Below are positions 52,853 through 61,417 of a stretch of DNA of 64,000 nt, one piece after another. The stretch spans positions 37,676 through 101,675 of the forward strand of contig JACRMS010000019.1 of NCBI GenBank assembly GCA_016214845.1, read 5' to 3'. Under the pieces are notes generated by a model that did not search any database, was not told where the DNA came from, and saw only the letters and a program-made list of their open reading frames with translations. The DNA comes from Nitrospirota bacterium. GTDB taxonomy: Bacteria; Nitrospirota; Thermodesulfovibrionia; UBA6902. The position numbers were made by a program, and so were the translations under genes. Within the stretch, counting starts at the first letter, position 1. The number at the start of each line of letters is the position of its first letter.

Positions 52853-53276
52853 CCTTTGTGCCTTTGCCCCTTTGTACCTAAGTAATTACCCTACTTTTTT
52901 AATTAAGCTACACAGCATTCTTTCTATCTCCCTACTCTGTTCATAAATCTTTTCAAAAGTATCTTTTGATAGATACCCTAAATTCAAGCAAATCTCCAGT
53001 TGAGTTTGTAATTCATATAAAGAGCCAATTGCTATCTGTAAAAAACGAGAGTAATCGTTTGTAGAATGTCTGCCATATCCTTCTGCAATATTGCTTGGTA
53101 TTGATACTGCACTCCTTCTTATTTGCGATACCAATCCATAGAGTTCTTCTTTAGGGAACAATCTTGTTATCGAATAAACTTCGGTTACCAATGCCATCGA
53201 TTTTTGCCATACAAAAAGGTCCCTATAGTTTCTCATTTCCTCTCGCTTGCCCTCTTTCTTTGTGCCTTTGTCCCTT
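52853..53276. repeat. direct repeats bracketing the four-helix-bundle gene
   Basis: CCTTTGTGCCTTTGCCCCTT (52853-52872) and CTTTGTGCCTTTGTCCCTT (53258-53276) are near-identical and in the same orientation on both sides of the gene at 52886-53236. The left copy also forms the arm of a palindrome with GGCACAGAGGCACAAAGGCAC (from 52771). This may mark a cassette that entered between cas1 and cas2. Confidence 0.55.
52886..53236 (-). CDS. four-helix-bundle protein (S23/IVP type) between cas1 and cas2
   Basis: The 116-residue protein has the family's core: FVWQKSMALVTEVYSITRLFP, LVSQIRRSAVSIPSNIAEGYGRHS, and FLQIAIGSLYELQTQLEIC. The name comes from intervening sequences of 23S rRNA genes, and its biochemical role is unknown. 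It fills the gap between cas1 and cas2 on the same strand, with 71 and 132 bp at its sides, and is bracketed by direct repeats, so it may be a recent arrival. The base composition is AT-richer than cas1. Confidence 0.88.
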   Translation of the reverse strand: MRNYRDLFVWQKSMALVTEVYSITRLFPKEELYGLVSQIRRSAVSIPSNIAEGYGRHSTNDYSRFLQIAIGSLYELQTQLEICLNLGYLSKDTFEKIYEQSREIERMLCSLIKKVG

Positions 53277-53307
53277 CTTTATTCCCTCTGTGGTATATTT
53301 TTGATTC

Positions 53308-54339
53308 TTACTTCCATACAAACGGCGGATATGCGTCCATGTCGCCGCGCAGATACCTTGCCATGAGCAATGCCTGCGTGTGAAACAGCAGTCCGATTGT
53401 GACCTTCTCTTTCAGGAAAGGATGCATTATCTCATCTTGCTTACGTGTCTGGTATGTAACCAGCACGGTCTTTCTTGTATCGTCGTCCATCAACACAGCC
53501 CCTGACTCTTTCCTGTCAAATCCCTTGCCCTGCACCTGGCAAAGATTTATCAATGAAAGAGTGAGGCGGTCTGCAAGGAACGGCCTGAATTCCTCCATCA
53601 TATCCAGAGCAAGTCCGTATCTGCCGGGACGGTCCCTGTGCAGAAATCCCACGGCCGGATCAAGCCCTACAGTTTCTAAGGCAGAGCGGATGTCGTGCAT
53701 TACAATCGTATACAAAAACGACAGCAGGCAATTTACATTGTCCAGCGGCGGACGGCGGTTGCGTTCGCAAAATTTGAAATCCTCTTTCTGCGCTGTGATC
53801 AAATGATCAAATACGCCGAAATAAGTATTTGCCGATTCACCTTCGATTCCTCGCAGGACTTCCAAATCTGACTCCTTCTGCAATCCTCTCAAAGCGCTGT
53901 CGAATTTATTGACCGCCCTTGTGATTTCGCCGGTATCAATCTTTTCAGGATGATCGCGCAATACACGCGAAAGAACTGTGCGGCAGTTGGCGATCTTACC
54001 GGTCAATATTGCCTTTGCAATTTCTACTGATGATTTGCAATCATCTGCGCGGCGGTACTGTTCACGTCTGAGCAAAACATTGCCTGACACCGGCCCCTGG
54101 ACCTTTGCAAGGAACCTACCGTTCTCCGTGAGAAAACTGATTGCCACTCCATTCTCAGCGCAGAAGCCCATGAGAAACGGACTGCATGATACCTGTCCAA
54201 AACACACAATCCCGCCAAGCGTATGAACAGGCACACGCAGGCGGACTTCGTCATCTGCCTTGACGACTACAGTTTCACCTTCTTTAAGTAAGTACGATCC
54301 CTGCGTTGTGATAAATAATGTGTTGAGATGTTTTTTCAT
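53308..54339 (-). CDS. cas1: CRISPR integrase Cas1 (type I-C)
   Basis: The 343-residue protein has the subtype I-C Cas1 start LNTLFITTQGSYLLKEGETVV and the conserved GVAISFLTENGRFLAKVQG, then the catalytic helical domain with LLSFLYTIVMHDIRSALET, VGFLHRDRPGRYGLALDMME and the acidic/His metal ligands (Glu in NLLRGIEGESANTYFGVFD-like region, His in FLHRDR, Asp in LALDMME). It inserts new spacers with Cas2, and Cas4 trims ends. It overlaps cas4 by 4 bp. Confidence 0.96.
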   Translation of the reverse strand: MKKHLNTLFITTQGSYLLKEGETVVVKADDEVRLRVPVHTLGGIVCFGQVSCSPFLMGFCAENGVAISFLTENGRFLAKVQGPVSGNVLLRREQYRRADDCKSSVEIAKAILTGKIANCRTVLSRVLRDHPEKIDTGEITRAVNKFDSALRGLQKESDLEVLRGIEGESANTYFGVFDHLITAQKEDFKFCERNRRPPLDNVNCLLSFLYTIVMHDIRSALETVGLDPAVGFLHRDRPGRYGLALDMMEEFRPFLADRLTLSLINLCQVQGKGFDRKESGAVLMDDDTRKTVLVTYQTRKQDEIMHPFLKEKVTIGLLFHTQALLMARYLRGDMDAYPPFVWK

Positions 54340-54983
54340 TCTTCGATCATCCTCGCCAAATAATTACACGCCTTCTTACTCACCTTCGGCAAGCATAGCT
54401 CAACCAGCGAACACTTCCTGCACTTTGCCGAATAAACAGGCGAAGGAGTAATGCCGGATGCAATAAACTCATGTAATCGCATCGCCGCGTCCTCCGTCTC
54501 CTTCCTCAATGTGCTGTCAAATTTCACATCATATCTGTGGCGCGTCTGACCGTAAAATAAAGCACCCTCCGGTATCTCAACGTCCATCATCTCCTCAAGG
54601 CAAATCGCCTGAGCGCAAAGCTGGATCTTATCACAGTCATCCAGCTTGGGCTTGCCGCGCTTATACTCCACTGGAAAAGGCCGCCATGTCCTGTCGTCTC
54701 TTTTGTGAAACTCCACCACATCAGCCTTGCCGATTAATCCAAGCCGGAGAGAACGCATCGGCACGCCATACTCAATGCGAATCTTCCCTCTTGATTCACG
54801 ATTTGCGGTATCAACTTTCTCATGCATGATCTTTCCTTCAGCAGTCAGTACGTTTTCAGACCACAACTGCTCAATATGGATCAACGCGCACTGCCGCTCG
54901 CAGAAGACAAGATGCTGCAAAGCAGAAAGCTGAATTAAGTCTTCTTCTGAAAAAGCATAGGTCTTATGAGTTGTATAAGACAT
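54336..54983 (-). CDS. cas4: CRISPR exonuclease Cas4
   Basis: The 215-residue protein is a RecB-type nuclease with a [4Fe-4S]-type cysteine set: Cys in VFCERQCAL near residue 30 and CRKCSLVELC at the end. The nuclease motifs are GKADVVEFH (Asp) and PVEYKRGKPK (E-x-K), followed by QLCAQAICLEEMM. Cas4 processes prespacers and sets PAM orientation. Its start MSYTTHKTYA shares the KTY-type codons of a small palindromic repeat also seen at 55165. It overlaps cas1 by 4 bp and lies 7 bp after the four-helix-bundle suffix gene. Confidence 0.95.
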   Translation of the reverse strand: MSYTTHKTYAFSEEDLIQLSALQHLVFCERQCALIHIEQLWSENVLTAEGKIMHEKVDTANRESRGKIRIEYGVPMRSLRLGLIGKADVVEFHKRDDRTWRPFPVEYKRGKPKLDDCDKIQLCAQAICLEEMMDVEIPEGALFYGQTRHRYDVKFDSTLRKETEDAAMRLHEFIASGITPSPVYSAKCRKCSLVELCLPKVSKKACNYLARMIEE

Positions 54984-55221
54984 ATACGACCTATTTCTTT
55001 ATTCTGCGCGCCTGCGAACGCGCAGAATAAAGCCTCTCCGTAAAACCACCCTCTTTCAAAAAATCTTTCTCCAAAGCTCTCAACTGCTGGTCCAGTAGGT
55101 AGTTTGTCTGATGGACCAGGCAGATAAGAGTATTCGCCGCCATTTCCGGCGAATACTCGATAGAAGTCTTATAGGTCATATAAGACCTATTCTTGCTGTG
55201 CGCGAGCTTGCGCACAACAAG
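54962..55221. repeat. two copies of a palindromic module at the cas4/four-helix junction
   Basis: Copy one (54962-55031): TCTTATGAGTTGTATAAGAC then ACGACCTATT and the exact hairpin TTTATTCTGCGCG/CGCGCAGAATAAA (54998-55010, 55019-55031). Copy two (55165-55221): AGTCTTATAGGTCATATAAG, GACCTATT and the hairpin CTTGCTGTGCGC/GCGCACAACAAG (55192-55203, 55210-55221). The second is inside the coding region of the 4-helix gene, the first covers its stop and the cas4 start. Confidence 0.6.
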
Positions 55222-55560
55222 CGCTTGCTCATGCTCTTTCCCCCAGAGCGACAGCCCTCGCTGCCGCAAGAAATCCTCATAATCGAGCAGCAGTTCTTCA
55301 AGGCTCGCTCTCGCTACGCCGATTAGTTTCAGCTCGGTTTTCTTGGATGTGCCTGACGCCATACTGCCCTCGGCGATGTTCTGTTTGCTGCTTCTCGCCG
55401 CCTGCACCATCTGGTCATGAGTGCGTGAACGGCGGTCAATGAAGCGGTCACAGAATACTACCGTGGCGTCATAAACAATCTCCGACATTTTGTAAGACTG
55501 GAGATCGCGGTAGCCGCCATGCGGCGGGATGAGTTGCGGGATATTTTTCTGGTTAGTCAT
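54991..55560 (-). CDS. four-helix-bundle suffix-domain protein between cas7 and cas4
   Basis: The 189-residue protein has the four-helix-bundle core (SYKMSEIVYDATVVFCDRFI; MVQAARSSKQNIAEGSMASG; ELKLIGVARASLEELLLDY) followed by an extra helical tail (TLICLVHQTNYLLDQQLRAL), the 'suffix' form. Its spacing (35 bp after the cas7 stop, 7 bp before cas4) puts it inside the cas operon. No catalytic motif is visible. It could be a structural or toxin-like passenger, or a real CRISPR accessory; the sequence does not decide. Small palindromes occur inside and at its end. Confidence 0.88.
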   Translation of the reverse strand: MTNQKNIPQLIPPHGGYRDLQSYKMSEIVYDATVVFCDRFIDRRSRTHDQMVQAARSSKQNIAEGSMASGTSKKTELKLIGVARASLEELLLDYEDFLRQRGLSLWGKEHEQALVVRKLAHSKNRSYMTYKTSIEYSPEMAANTLICLVHQTNYLLDQQLRALEKDFLKEGGFTERLYSARSQARRIKK

Positions 55561-55595
55561 TTGGTGTTGTCCCCTCTTTCTTTATTAGATTGTCT

Positions 55596-56570
55596 TTAAA
55601 ACACCTTCTCTTCCGGCCATTCTTGAACATCAATCCCCGACGTAAGATTGTTCCTATCTACAGTAATCGTATAATCATCTTTCCCTCTCGGCAGTTCTGC
55701 ATTTTTCGTAACTTTCACACGCTCAAACAGTCTGCCTGACAGTTCTTTACCTAAATGATGGTTGTGATTAAATATGACCAGCTTTCTTGGGTTCATTTCT
55801 CCTCTGGCAGCCGCATGGTCATTTTCAAAAGCATTTATAAGAGACTCCCATAGAAGTTTTAGATCATCCTGGGAAAATCCGGTCTTTTTTGCATCAACAG
55901 CAGAAATAAATCCATGCATGCGGTAAAGTGCATAAGGGACAGTAGCTTTTCTTCCGAAGGTCGATGCAAATTCACGGTCATTTTTAAGCTGGTCATCTCT
56001 TTCTTTCTCAGTAGTAACGCAACACCTCGTTATGGAATGTTCAGCCTGATAAATGCGATCTTCTGACCGCGCAAAGGTAAATTGCACGGGACCCCGGACA
56101 GTGCCAGCCCCTCTTACTTTATCTTTCTTTTGTTTCTTACCTTTAGCTGCATCATCTCCTTCTTCTTCGGCGGCTTCACCGCTTTCTTTCTCCCCTGTGC
56201 TTAACACCGCGCCAAATGTCCTGATATCCCAATAATCATCACAGAGTTTTGTACGCTTCTCAGATGCTGTGTTGCCTGGGGCCTTTCCGATGATTGCATT
56301 TAAATAACTATCCGCGCTATTGATATCTCTTTGTCTGATGAAAATGTCATAACGCTTTTCAGGAATGGTTTTCCCATCTTCATCTTTTACCTTTTTTAAA
56401 GCAACATAATTCCTGACCTTCCTCTTAATACAAACATCTGTAACCAATCCATGCTGATCCTCTGCATCTGCCCTGGGCAAGTTGACCTGATCGGGGTCGC
56501 CATTGGGATTGCCGTCTTTTACATCAAAGAAAAAAACAAAATCATACCGACTCTTTACTATCTCGCTCAT
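55596..56570 (-). CDS. cas7c: Cascade backbone subunit Cas7 (Csd2, type I-C)
   Basis: The 324-residue protein (ATG 56570, with GGAGAAATAAC before it; a longer frame enters cas8c) begins VKSRYDFVFFFDVKDGNPNGDPDQ, the Csd2 motif (RRM strand and N-P-N-G-D-P loop), and contains DVCIKRKVRNYVALKK and the REFASTFGRKATVPYALYRMHG stretch. Several copies coat crRNA in the Cascade complex. A Lys/Glu-rich insert around residue 155 (EEEGDDAAKGKKQKK) is likely a disordered loop. It starts 1 bp after the cas8c stop. Confidence 0.95.
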   Translation of the reverse strand: MSEIVKSRYDFVFFFDVKDGNPNGDPDQVNLPRADAEDQHGLVTDVCIKRKVRNYVALKKVKDEDGKTIPEKRYDIFIRQRDINSADSYLNAIIGKAPGNTASEKRTKLCDDYWDIRTFGAVLSTGEKESGEAAEEEGDDAAKGKKQKKDKVRGAGTVRGPVQFTFARSEDRIYQAEHSITRCCVTTEKERDDQLKNDREFASTFGRKATVPYALYRMHGFISAVDAKKTGFSQDDLKLLWESLINAFENDHAAARGEMNPRKLVIFNHNHHLGKELSGRLFERVKVTKNAELPRGKDDYTITVDRNNLTSGIDVQEWPEEKVF

Positions 56571-56571
56571 G

Positions 56572-58338
56572 TTATTTCTCCTCCTTGTTTTCTTTTGATT
56601 TATTCCCGCTAAATTGTAATTGCCTCTGATGATAATATCCGATTGCAAATTGGCCTTGTTGCTCCAGTGAAAAAGTAGCCGGGAAGCTATGAATATCAAC
56701 ATCTTTACATAACGCCTGACACTCCTTGTCCAAAGTAACAGCAAGCCCGGGTTTTTCGCTTTTCAACTTGGTGAAATGCTTTGAATTCAGGTTGAATAAT
56801 CTCCCGAATGCGGATGCGGGCGAGGTCATGGCGTATGTAAAATACCTCTCCCGGATTCCGGCGTTCACATTCCCTAAAGCAGCATATTGGATACTCTCCA
56901 GTTTTGCAAAAATCTGCCCGCAGACATAGGCCACCGGCCTATCGCCCTCTTGAATCATTTCTGTAATCATAAAATCACCCCCTTTATTGTGTCTGTTTAA
57001 AATGAGTTTGATTAAAGCCGCCCGTTCAGCAGTGACCCCGTCTAAACGTGCGCGCTGAAGAACCTTTGTCAATATCCATAACGGCGGCGATGTATTCTTT
57101 AATGCCGTGTTCCATAAATGAGCAGCCACTCTTGCCAATGATGTATCGTCTTTATCGTTTTTACCGTCCTTGTTTTTCCTCTGACAGCTTCGTGCCAGTT
57201 CATACAGCCGGGCATAATGTGTTTGAGTCTTCTTGAAATCCTTGTCGTATTCGTCAATTGCAATATCCTGAAACCACTTCGCTATGGATTTTCGAAAATC
57301 AAACAGGCTCGTTTCAATCCAGTCACGTACAGCAATACGCGCCGCAGAGCCTGAAAGCGTACATGAATAAAACTGGTCAGCTTCAAGATAACGGCTGTCT
57401 CTTTCTGTACCGGATGCCACTGATTCAATCAGCCTCGCTACATCATCAGAATTGGGCTCTTCAAGGTAGTCTATTTCTTCCAGTTTCTCATTCTTTCGAG
57501 TCCAGAACACCATCGCCGTGTCCGACCCGAAATTCTTACGATTTGTATAGCGAAACTCTTTTTTCCCTTTACCTTTCTTGTTTTTTGGAGGAGCTTCGTA
57601 GTCGTTTTTTAAAAGCCAGTTCAATCCTTCAACATAAGTCTTGGCGCAGTTGGCACATATAGCTGAATTTTCGTTACCCTCTAACCCATATGACTCAAAT
57701 GCCGTATCATTATAAGAAACAAGGGCGCTTCCACTTGACTTTCCATCTGGAACTTTCTTAATCATGCCGTGCGGCTCATCTTCAACCGGATAGTCACTCT
57801 TGCTGCAAACAGAACAGTTCTTCTTGGGGACATCTTTCTTAATTGTTTCATATTCTGCAATCATTTTCTGTCTAACTTCGTGTTTTTCATGAATGCGAAT
57901 GTCCTCCGTTTGAATTCGAAATCCTATATTGCCCTTTCTGTTTTTCTCATCAGGTATTTGTATAGTGAATTCTTGCATCGCCTTTTCGATACCGTTCTTT
58001 CTATTCTCTCCATAGAAACTTAGAACCGGTTTCAAGTCTGCCAATTCGCCATACTGTTTAAGTTTATCCAAAAACAACTGATACTTCTTTGATGAGTTAG
58101 CTCCATAACAAAGCAATTCTTCTGCTTTGTCCAGTAATAAACGAGCCTTGCCTTTCTTTGAGTTTAGAGTTTCAGTTATCGTCATCTTCTTTTCAAACAG
58201 CACGAATTTGCAAAAATTTCCATTGTCATCAATGACAAGATCAATCGAAACAGGTTCTTCTTTGAGTGCAACATGATTCCATTCTCCATATTTTTGCTCA
58301 CAGACTGGCTTTCCAAACTCGCTCAACTCTTTAATCAT
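56572..58338 (-). CDS. cas8c: Cascade large subunit Cas8c (Csd1)
   Basis: The 588-residue protein is the large subunit of type I-C: VSIDLVIDDNGNFCKFVLFEKK at the start, a zinc-like Cys set (NCSVCSKSDYPVED and SAICANCAKTYVEGL), then HTYARLYELARSCQR-like helices, RHNKGGDFMITEMI and NVNAGIRERYFTYAM. Cas8c is responsible for PAM recognition and recruits Cas3. The small subunit Cas11 of I-C is usually translated from inside the cas8c 3' part; an internal start was not assigned here. It overlaps cas5c by 4 bp. Confidence 0.94.
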   Translation of the reverse strand: MIKELSEFGKPVCEQKYGEWNHVALKEEPVSIDLVIDDNGNFCKFVLFEKKMTITETLNSKKGKARLLLDKAEELLCYGANSSKKYQLFLDKLKQYGELADLKPVLSFYGENRKNGIEKAMQEFTIQIPDEKNRKGNIGFRIQTEDIRIHEKHEVRQKMIAEYETIKKDVPKKNCSVCSKSDYPVEDEPHGMIKKVPDGKSSGSALVSYNDTAFESYGLEGNENSAICANCAKTYVEGLNWLLKNDYEAPPKNKKGKGKKEFRYTNRKNFGSDTAMVFWTRKNEKLEEIDYLEEPNSDDVARLIESVASGTERDSRYLEADQFYSCTLSGSAARIAVRDWIETSLFDFRKSIAKWFQDIAIDEYDKDFKKTQTHYARLYELARSCQRKNKDGKNDKDDTSLARVAAHLWNTALKNTSPPLWILTKVLQRARLDGVTAERAALIKLILNRHNKGGDFMITEMIQEGDRPVAYVCGQIFAKLESIQYAALGNVNAGIRERYFTYAMTSPASAFGRLFNLNSKHFTKLKSEKPGLAVTLDKECQALCKDVDIHSFPATFSLEQQGQFAIGYYHQRQLQFSGNKSKENKEEK

Positions 58339-59105
58339 AATGACGCCTCTCTTTCTTCCCGCTGATTAAACTCGTAGATCAAGGCAGAGGTTTCACTGTC
58401 TGTGGGCGGTTGGACATGACTGGACTGCATCATCTTGTCATTTTCAGGAACTTCGCAGTTCAAAACGCCGTTTCGTACAGCTACATCATGGAAGAACAAG
58501 GGTTCCGGTTTGCCATTGTTATAGAATATGTCGAACAGCATGCTGCCAACAGGAATTGTTTCATTTATCGGTTGCTCAATCCCATCCGGCTCCATAAACT
58601 CGGCGGAGAACTCACGCACACCAAGATACGGCCTGCGCCAACACTGGCCTCTTTTAACACGGCGGATAAACATTCCGTCATTATCAGCGTCAACTCCTTT
58701 TCTTCCAATATATTTTTCAGGCCTGTTTCTATCAGATGCTTGCTTTTGATAAATTGACGCCTCAATGATGTAAGCCACTTCCCTTAAAACCACGCTGTTA
58801 CGTTGAACTCGGTTCTTCGGCTTCCCAGAATCAAGAACTTCATCAACAACGATCGGGGTCACGTTCTGTTTGAACTTTATTTCGTTGCGCTTGATTGTGG
58901 CAAATCGAACAGGTTTCAAGACAATTATTCTCCTGACATACCACTGAAATTCCGGCTTCCACAAGATAGAATCAAGAATACCCCTCGCTGCCGATGGCGT
59001 CATGCATGGATATGTCATGCGTTCAACCTTCAAATCCGGTCTTGTGAAACACGCGAAATCGCCCTTTACTTTGACCTTTACAACTCGATCATCGAGCATA
59101 TACAC
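58335..59105 (-). CDS. cas5c: pre-crRNA endonuclease Cas5 (type I-C, Cas5c/d)
   Basis: The 256-residue protein has the I-C Cas5 start DRVVKVKVKGDFACFTRPDL, with KVERMTYPCMTPSAARGILDSI (RNA-binding RAMP core), a glycine-rich G-loop region and a C-terminal subdomain SMLFDIFYNNGKPEPLFFH. In type I-C, which lacks Cas6, this protein cleaves the repeat RNA and keeps the 5' handle. The start could be one of two ATGs two codons apart. It follows cas3 by 7 bp and overlaps cas8c by 4 bp. Confidence 0.94.
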   Translation of the reverse strand: MYMLDDRVVKVKVKGDFACFTRPDLKVERMTYPCMTPSAARGILDSILWKPEFQWYVRRIIVLKPVRFATIKRNEIKFKQNVTPIVVDEVLDSGKPKNRVQRNSVVLREVAYIIEASIYQKQASDRNRPEKYIGRKGVDADNDGMFIRRVKRGQCWRRPYLGVREFSAEFMEPDGIEQPINETIPVGSMLFDIFYNNGKPEPLFFHDVAVRNGVLNCEVPENDKMMQSSHVQPPTDSETSALIYEFNQREEREASL

Positions 59106-59112
59106 CTCCTGA

Positions 59113-61290
59113 TTAAAGAATCAATTTATCAGTATCTATTGGCGCTACGGAAATACCTGTTTCACTGTCATAGTTCCCGTACCACACCTTAAAACCTTGC
59201 GGCATTGTTTTACACATAGAACCATTCTGGAAAATGAAATGCCTGTACACCTGTACCGTATACATTTGCATTTTCCGGTAGTCGTCTCTTGATAAGAACT
59301 CCTTGTATTCGAGTGAATGTAACAACTGCCTGCTCTCATCGCTGTAGTTATAGACAAACAATCCTTCGGTGGCATTCTCAATTATATGATAAGCATCGTT
59401 TACAGTTTCAAAATTAAATTGCCTTCTTGCTTCGTTTATATTGTACTTGTCAGGGTCAACATAGAGCCGTACTACTTGAGCATAATATTCATTAAACATC
59501 CTATGGCCATGTAATTGGTTTATGTCTTGTTTAATCAGCTCTTCTGCATGGCCTGCGCAGGCGGCGTATGTTTTATTCGGCATACCGCTGTCCTGCAACT
59601 TAAACAGAAATACTTTTCCACCCAACTCACCTAAACTTCCTTCACGATTGCAACGGCCTGCTGATTGAATAACAGCTTCAAGCGGCGCCATAGCACGAAA
59701 TACCACAGGAAAATCAAAATCAACACCCGCTTCAATAAGCTGAGTGGAAACCACCAATATTTTCTTCTTTGCGTCCAGTGCATCTCTGACTTTTTTAATC
59801 ACAGCTTTTCGATGCGAGGGACACATCGACGTTGATAAATGATATTTCTCTTTCCAATTCCCCTGTTCCTGAGTGCAATTATAAAACTCTAACACAGCCT
59901 TCTTCGTGTTGAATATTACAAGAGTAGAGTCACCTGTTTGTACAATAGCCTTAAGCAACCTGTTGTAATCAATCGGTATTAAATCGTTCAACAAGTTATA
60001 CTCAACGCGCTTTGTTTTGTCATAAAGTGCAGCAGGGTCGTCAATTAGAGGACAAATTTCACTTATGCCGTCAAAGCCTTGTCTCTTTTCAAAAGCAGGT
60101 TGCGTAGCTGTGCAGAATAGAAAAGAAGTCTTCATAACGGCTTGAACATCTTTAAGCATTTGGAGTGTCGGCAATATTACTTCTTTTGGAATTGCCTGAA
60201 CCTCGTCAAATATCACGACAGATTCCGCTATATTATGAACCTTGCGGCATTGGGACGGTCTGTTGCTGAACAGCGATTCAAAGAATTGAACGGTTGTCGT
60301 TACAATAACGGGATAATCCCAATTCTCACATGCAAGTTTTTTACGTTCCTCGATGGGAGAACAACTGCCCATCAAATTATGACCGTTGTGGTCATTCTCA
60401 TTGTAGGCAGAATGATGCTCAAGTACCAATTCCTCGCCAAAAATGCTTTTCAGAATCTGGGCAGTCTGATCTATGATGTTTATGTAAGGAAGGACTATTA
60501 TTATTCGCTTCAACACATTCTTTTTTGCATGGCGTAACGCCCATGCCATAGAAGTCAGTGTCTTACCCATGCCGGTTGGAAGAGCTAATGAATAAAATCC
60601 GCACGGCATATCCGCTTTCTGAATGGCCTGATTACGGGCGTCATTTCTCAATTGATTGATTTCACCATCTATTGACTTCTTTAAGAATTCCTCTTCAAGT
60701 TTGCTTATCATCGTGTCCGTCGACAAGACAGCGCCGACACGCATATCAAACTTGCCCTGATCAAAATGCTCTTCCGTTGAGAGCCAATCGCTGTCGGTAA
60801 GTGCGCTAAAAAGATATCTGATAAAAATTTCACGCTGTGACTTACCAGTAAACGACAATGAATCAGGATTCTTAATATCTGCCTCATTAACCCCTGCATC
60901 ATCCAGAAAATTTCTTGTAATATTTTCAAAGCCAGAGACTTCGCCCCGCTTGAACGGTTCCGTATCACTCTTCCATGCCGAATTGTCTGGCAACCCCTTA
61001 TGATGCCCGTCAATCGCAATTGACGCCTCAATAATTCTATGGAGTCGAGCATACCCGGCACCCCACGCTGCATGAGGAACGCTTCCTCGCTTTCCTCCGT
61101 TTTCAAGATAATTCTGAAAGTCAGGCTGATATTTGCCGAAGTCATGGAGTAAGCCTGCTATCTTAAAAATTTCTTTGTAGTCAACTTTACGTGCAAAGGA
61201 TTCCGCGAACTTCGCCGTTTGGCGCAGATGTTTTAATAAACTATGTTTTTCTTTACGACTATTTTCTGAATGCGCGTAATATTCAGTCAT
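59113..61290 (-). CDS. cas3: Cas3 helicase-nuclease
   Basis: The 725-residue protein has an N-terminal HD nuclease (LLHDFGKYQPDFQNYL; His49 Asp50; SIAIDGHHKG near residue 93), a superfamily 2 helicase (Walker A LPTGMGKT near 240, VIFDEVQAIP near 365, FCTATQPAF motif III, STQLIEAGVDFDFPVV and IQSAGRCNREGS as motifs V/VI) and a C-terminal domain. Cas3 unwinds and degrades target DNA recruited by Cascade. It is preceded in the same frame by a 21-codon ORF resembling a second Cas3 start (61291-61356). Confidence 0.95.
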   Translation of the reverse strand: MTEYYAHSENSRKEKHSLLKHLRQTAKFAESFARKVDYKEIFKIAGLLHDFGKYQPDFQNYLENGGKRGSVPHAAWGAGYARLHRIIEASIAIDGHHKGLPDNSAWKSDTEPFKRGEVSGFENITRNFLDDAGVNEADIKNPDSLSFTGKSQREIFIRYLFSALTDSDWLSTEEHFDQGKFDMRVGAVLSTDTMISKLEEEFLKKSIDGEINQLRNDARNQAIQKADMPCGFYSLALPTGMGKTLTSMAWALRHAKKNVLKRIIIVLPYINIIDQTAQILKSIFGEELVLEHHSAYNENDHNGHNLMGSCSPIEERKKLACENWDYPVIVTTTVQFFESLFSNRPSQCRKVHNIAESVVIFDEVQAIPKEVILPTLQMLKDVQAVMKTSFLFCTATQPAFEKRQGFDGISEICPLIDDPAALYDKTKRVEYNLLNDLIPIDYNRLLKAIVQTGDSTLVIFNTKKAVLEFYNCTQEQGNWKEKYHLSTSMCPSHRKAVIKKVRDALDAKKKILVVSTQLIEAGVDFDFPVVFRAMAPLEAVIQSAGRCNREGSLGELGGKVFLFKLQDSGMPNKTYAACAGHAEELIKQDINQLHGHRMFNEYYAQVVRLYVDPDKYNINEARRQFNFETVNDAYHIIENATEGLFVYNYSDESRQLLHSLEYKEFLSRDDYRKMQMYTVQVYRHFIFQNGSMCKTMPQGFKVWYGNYDSETGISVAPIDTDKLIL

Positions 61291-61356
61291 TTATTCCCTT
61301 CCACGCCAGTCATCAACCGGCTTTCCTTCAATGCTGTGCGCGTAGAATGTTTTCAT
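61291..61356 (-). pseudogene. 21-codon ORF resembling a cas3 start (relic or leader peptide)
   Basis: The frame ATG at 61356 encodes MKTFYAHSIEGKPVDDWRGR plus one Glu and ends with TAA directly before, and in frame with, the cas3 ATG at 61290. YAHSIEGKP..DW is the usual start of type I-C Cas3, while the actual cas3 start (TEYYAHSENSRKEK) lacks the EGKP..W part. So this looks like a leftover of another cas3 5' end after recombination. A leader peptide with coupled translation is the alternative. A GAGGGG lies 9-14 nt upstream. Confidence 0.55.
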
Positions 61357-61373
61357 TGGAATAACCCCTCACC

Positions 61374-61400
61374 CTAACCCTCTCCGCAGGGGGAGAGGGG
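61374..61400. repeat. CCCTCTCC hairpin repeat
   Basis: CCCTCTCC (61378-61385) and GGAGAGGG (61392-61399) are exact complements around GCAGGG, within CCCCTCACCCTAACCCTCTC..., a widely dispersed bacterial repeat type. It lies between ORF6N and the cas3 leader ORF and can terminate the ORF6N transcript. Confidence 0.65.
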
Positions 61401-61417
61401 ATAATGTTTGCTTATCG

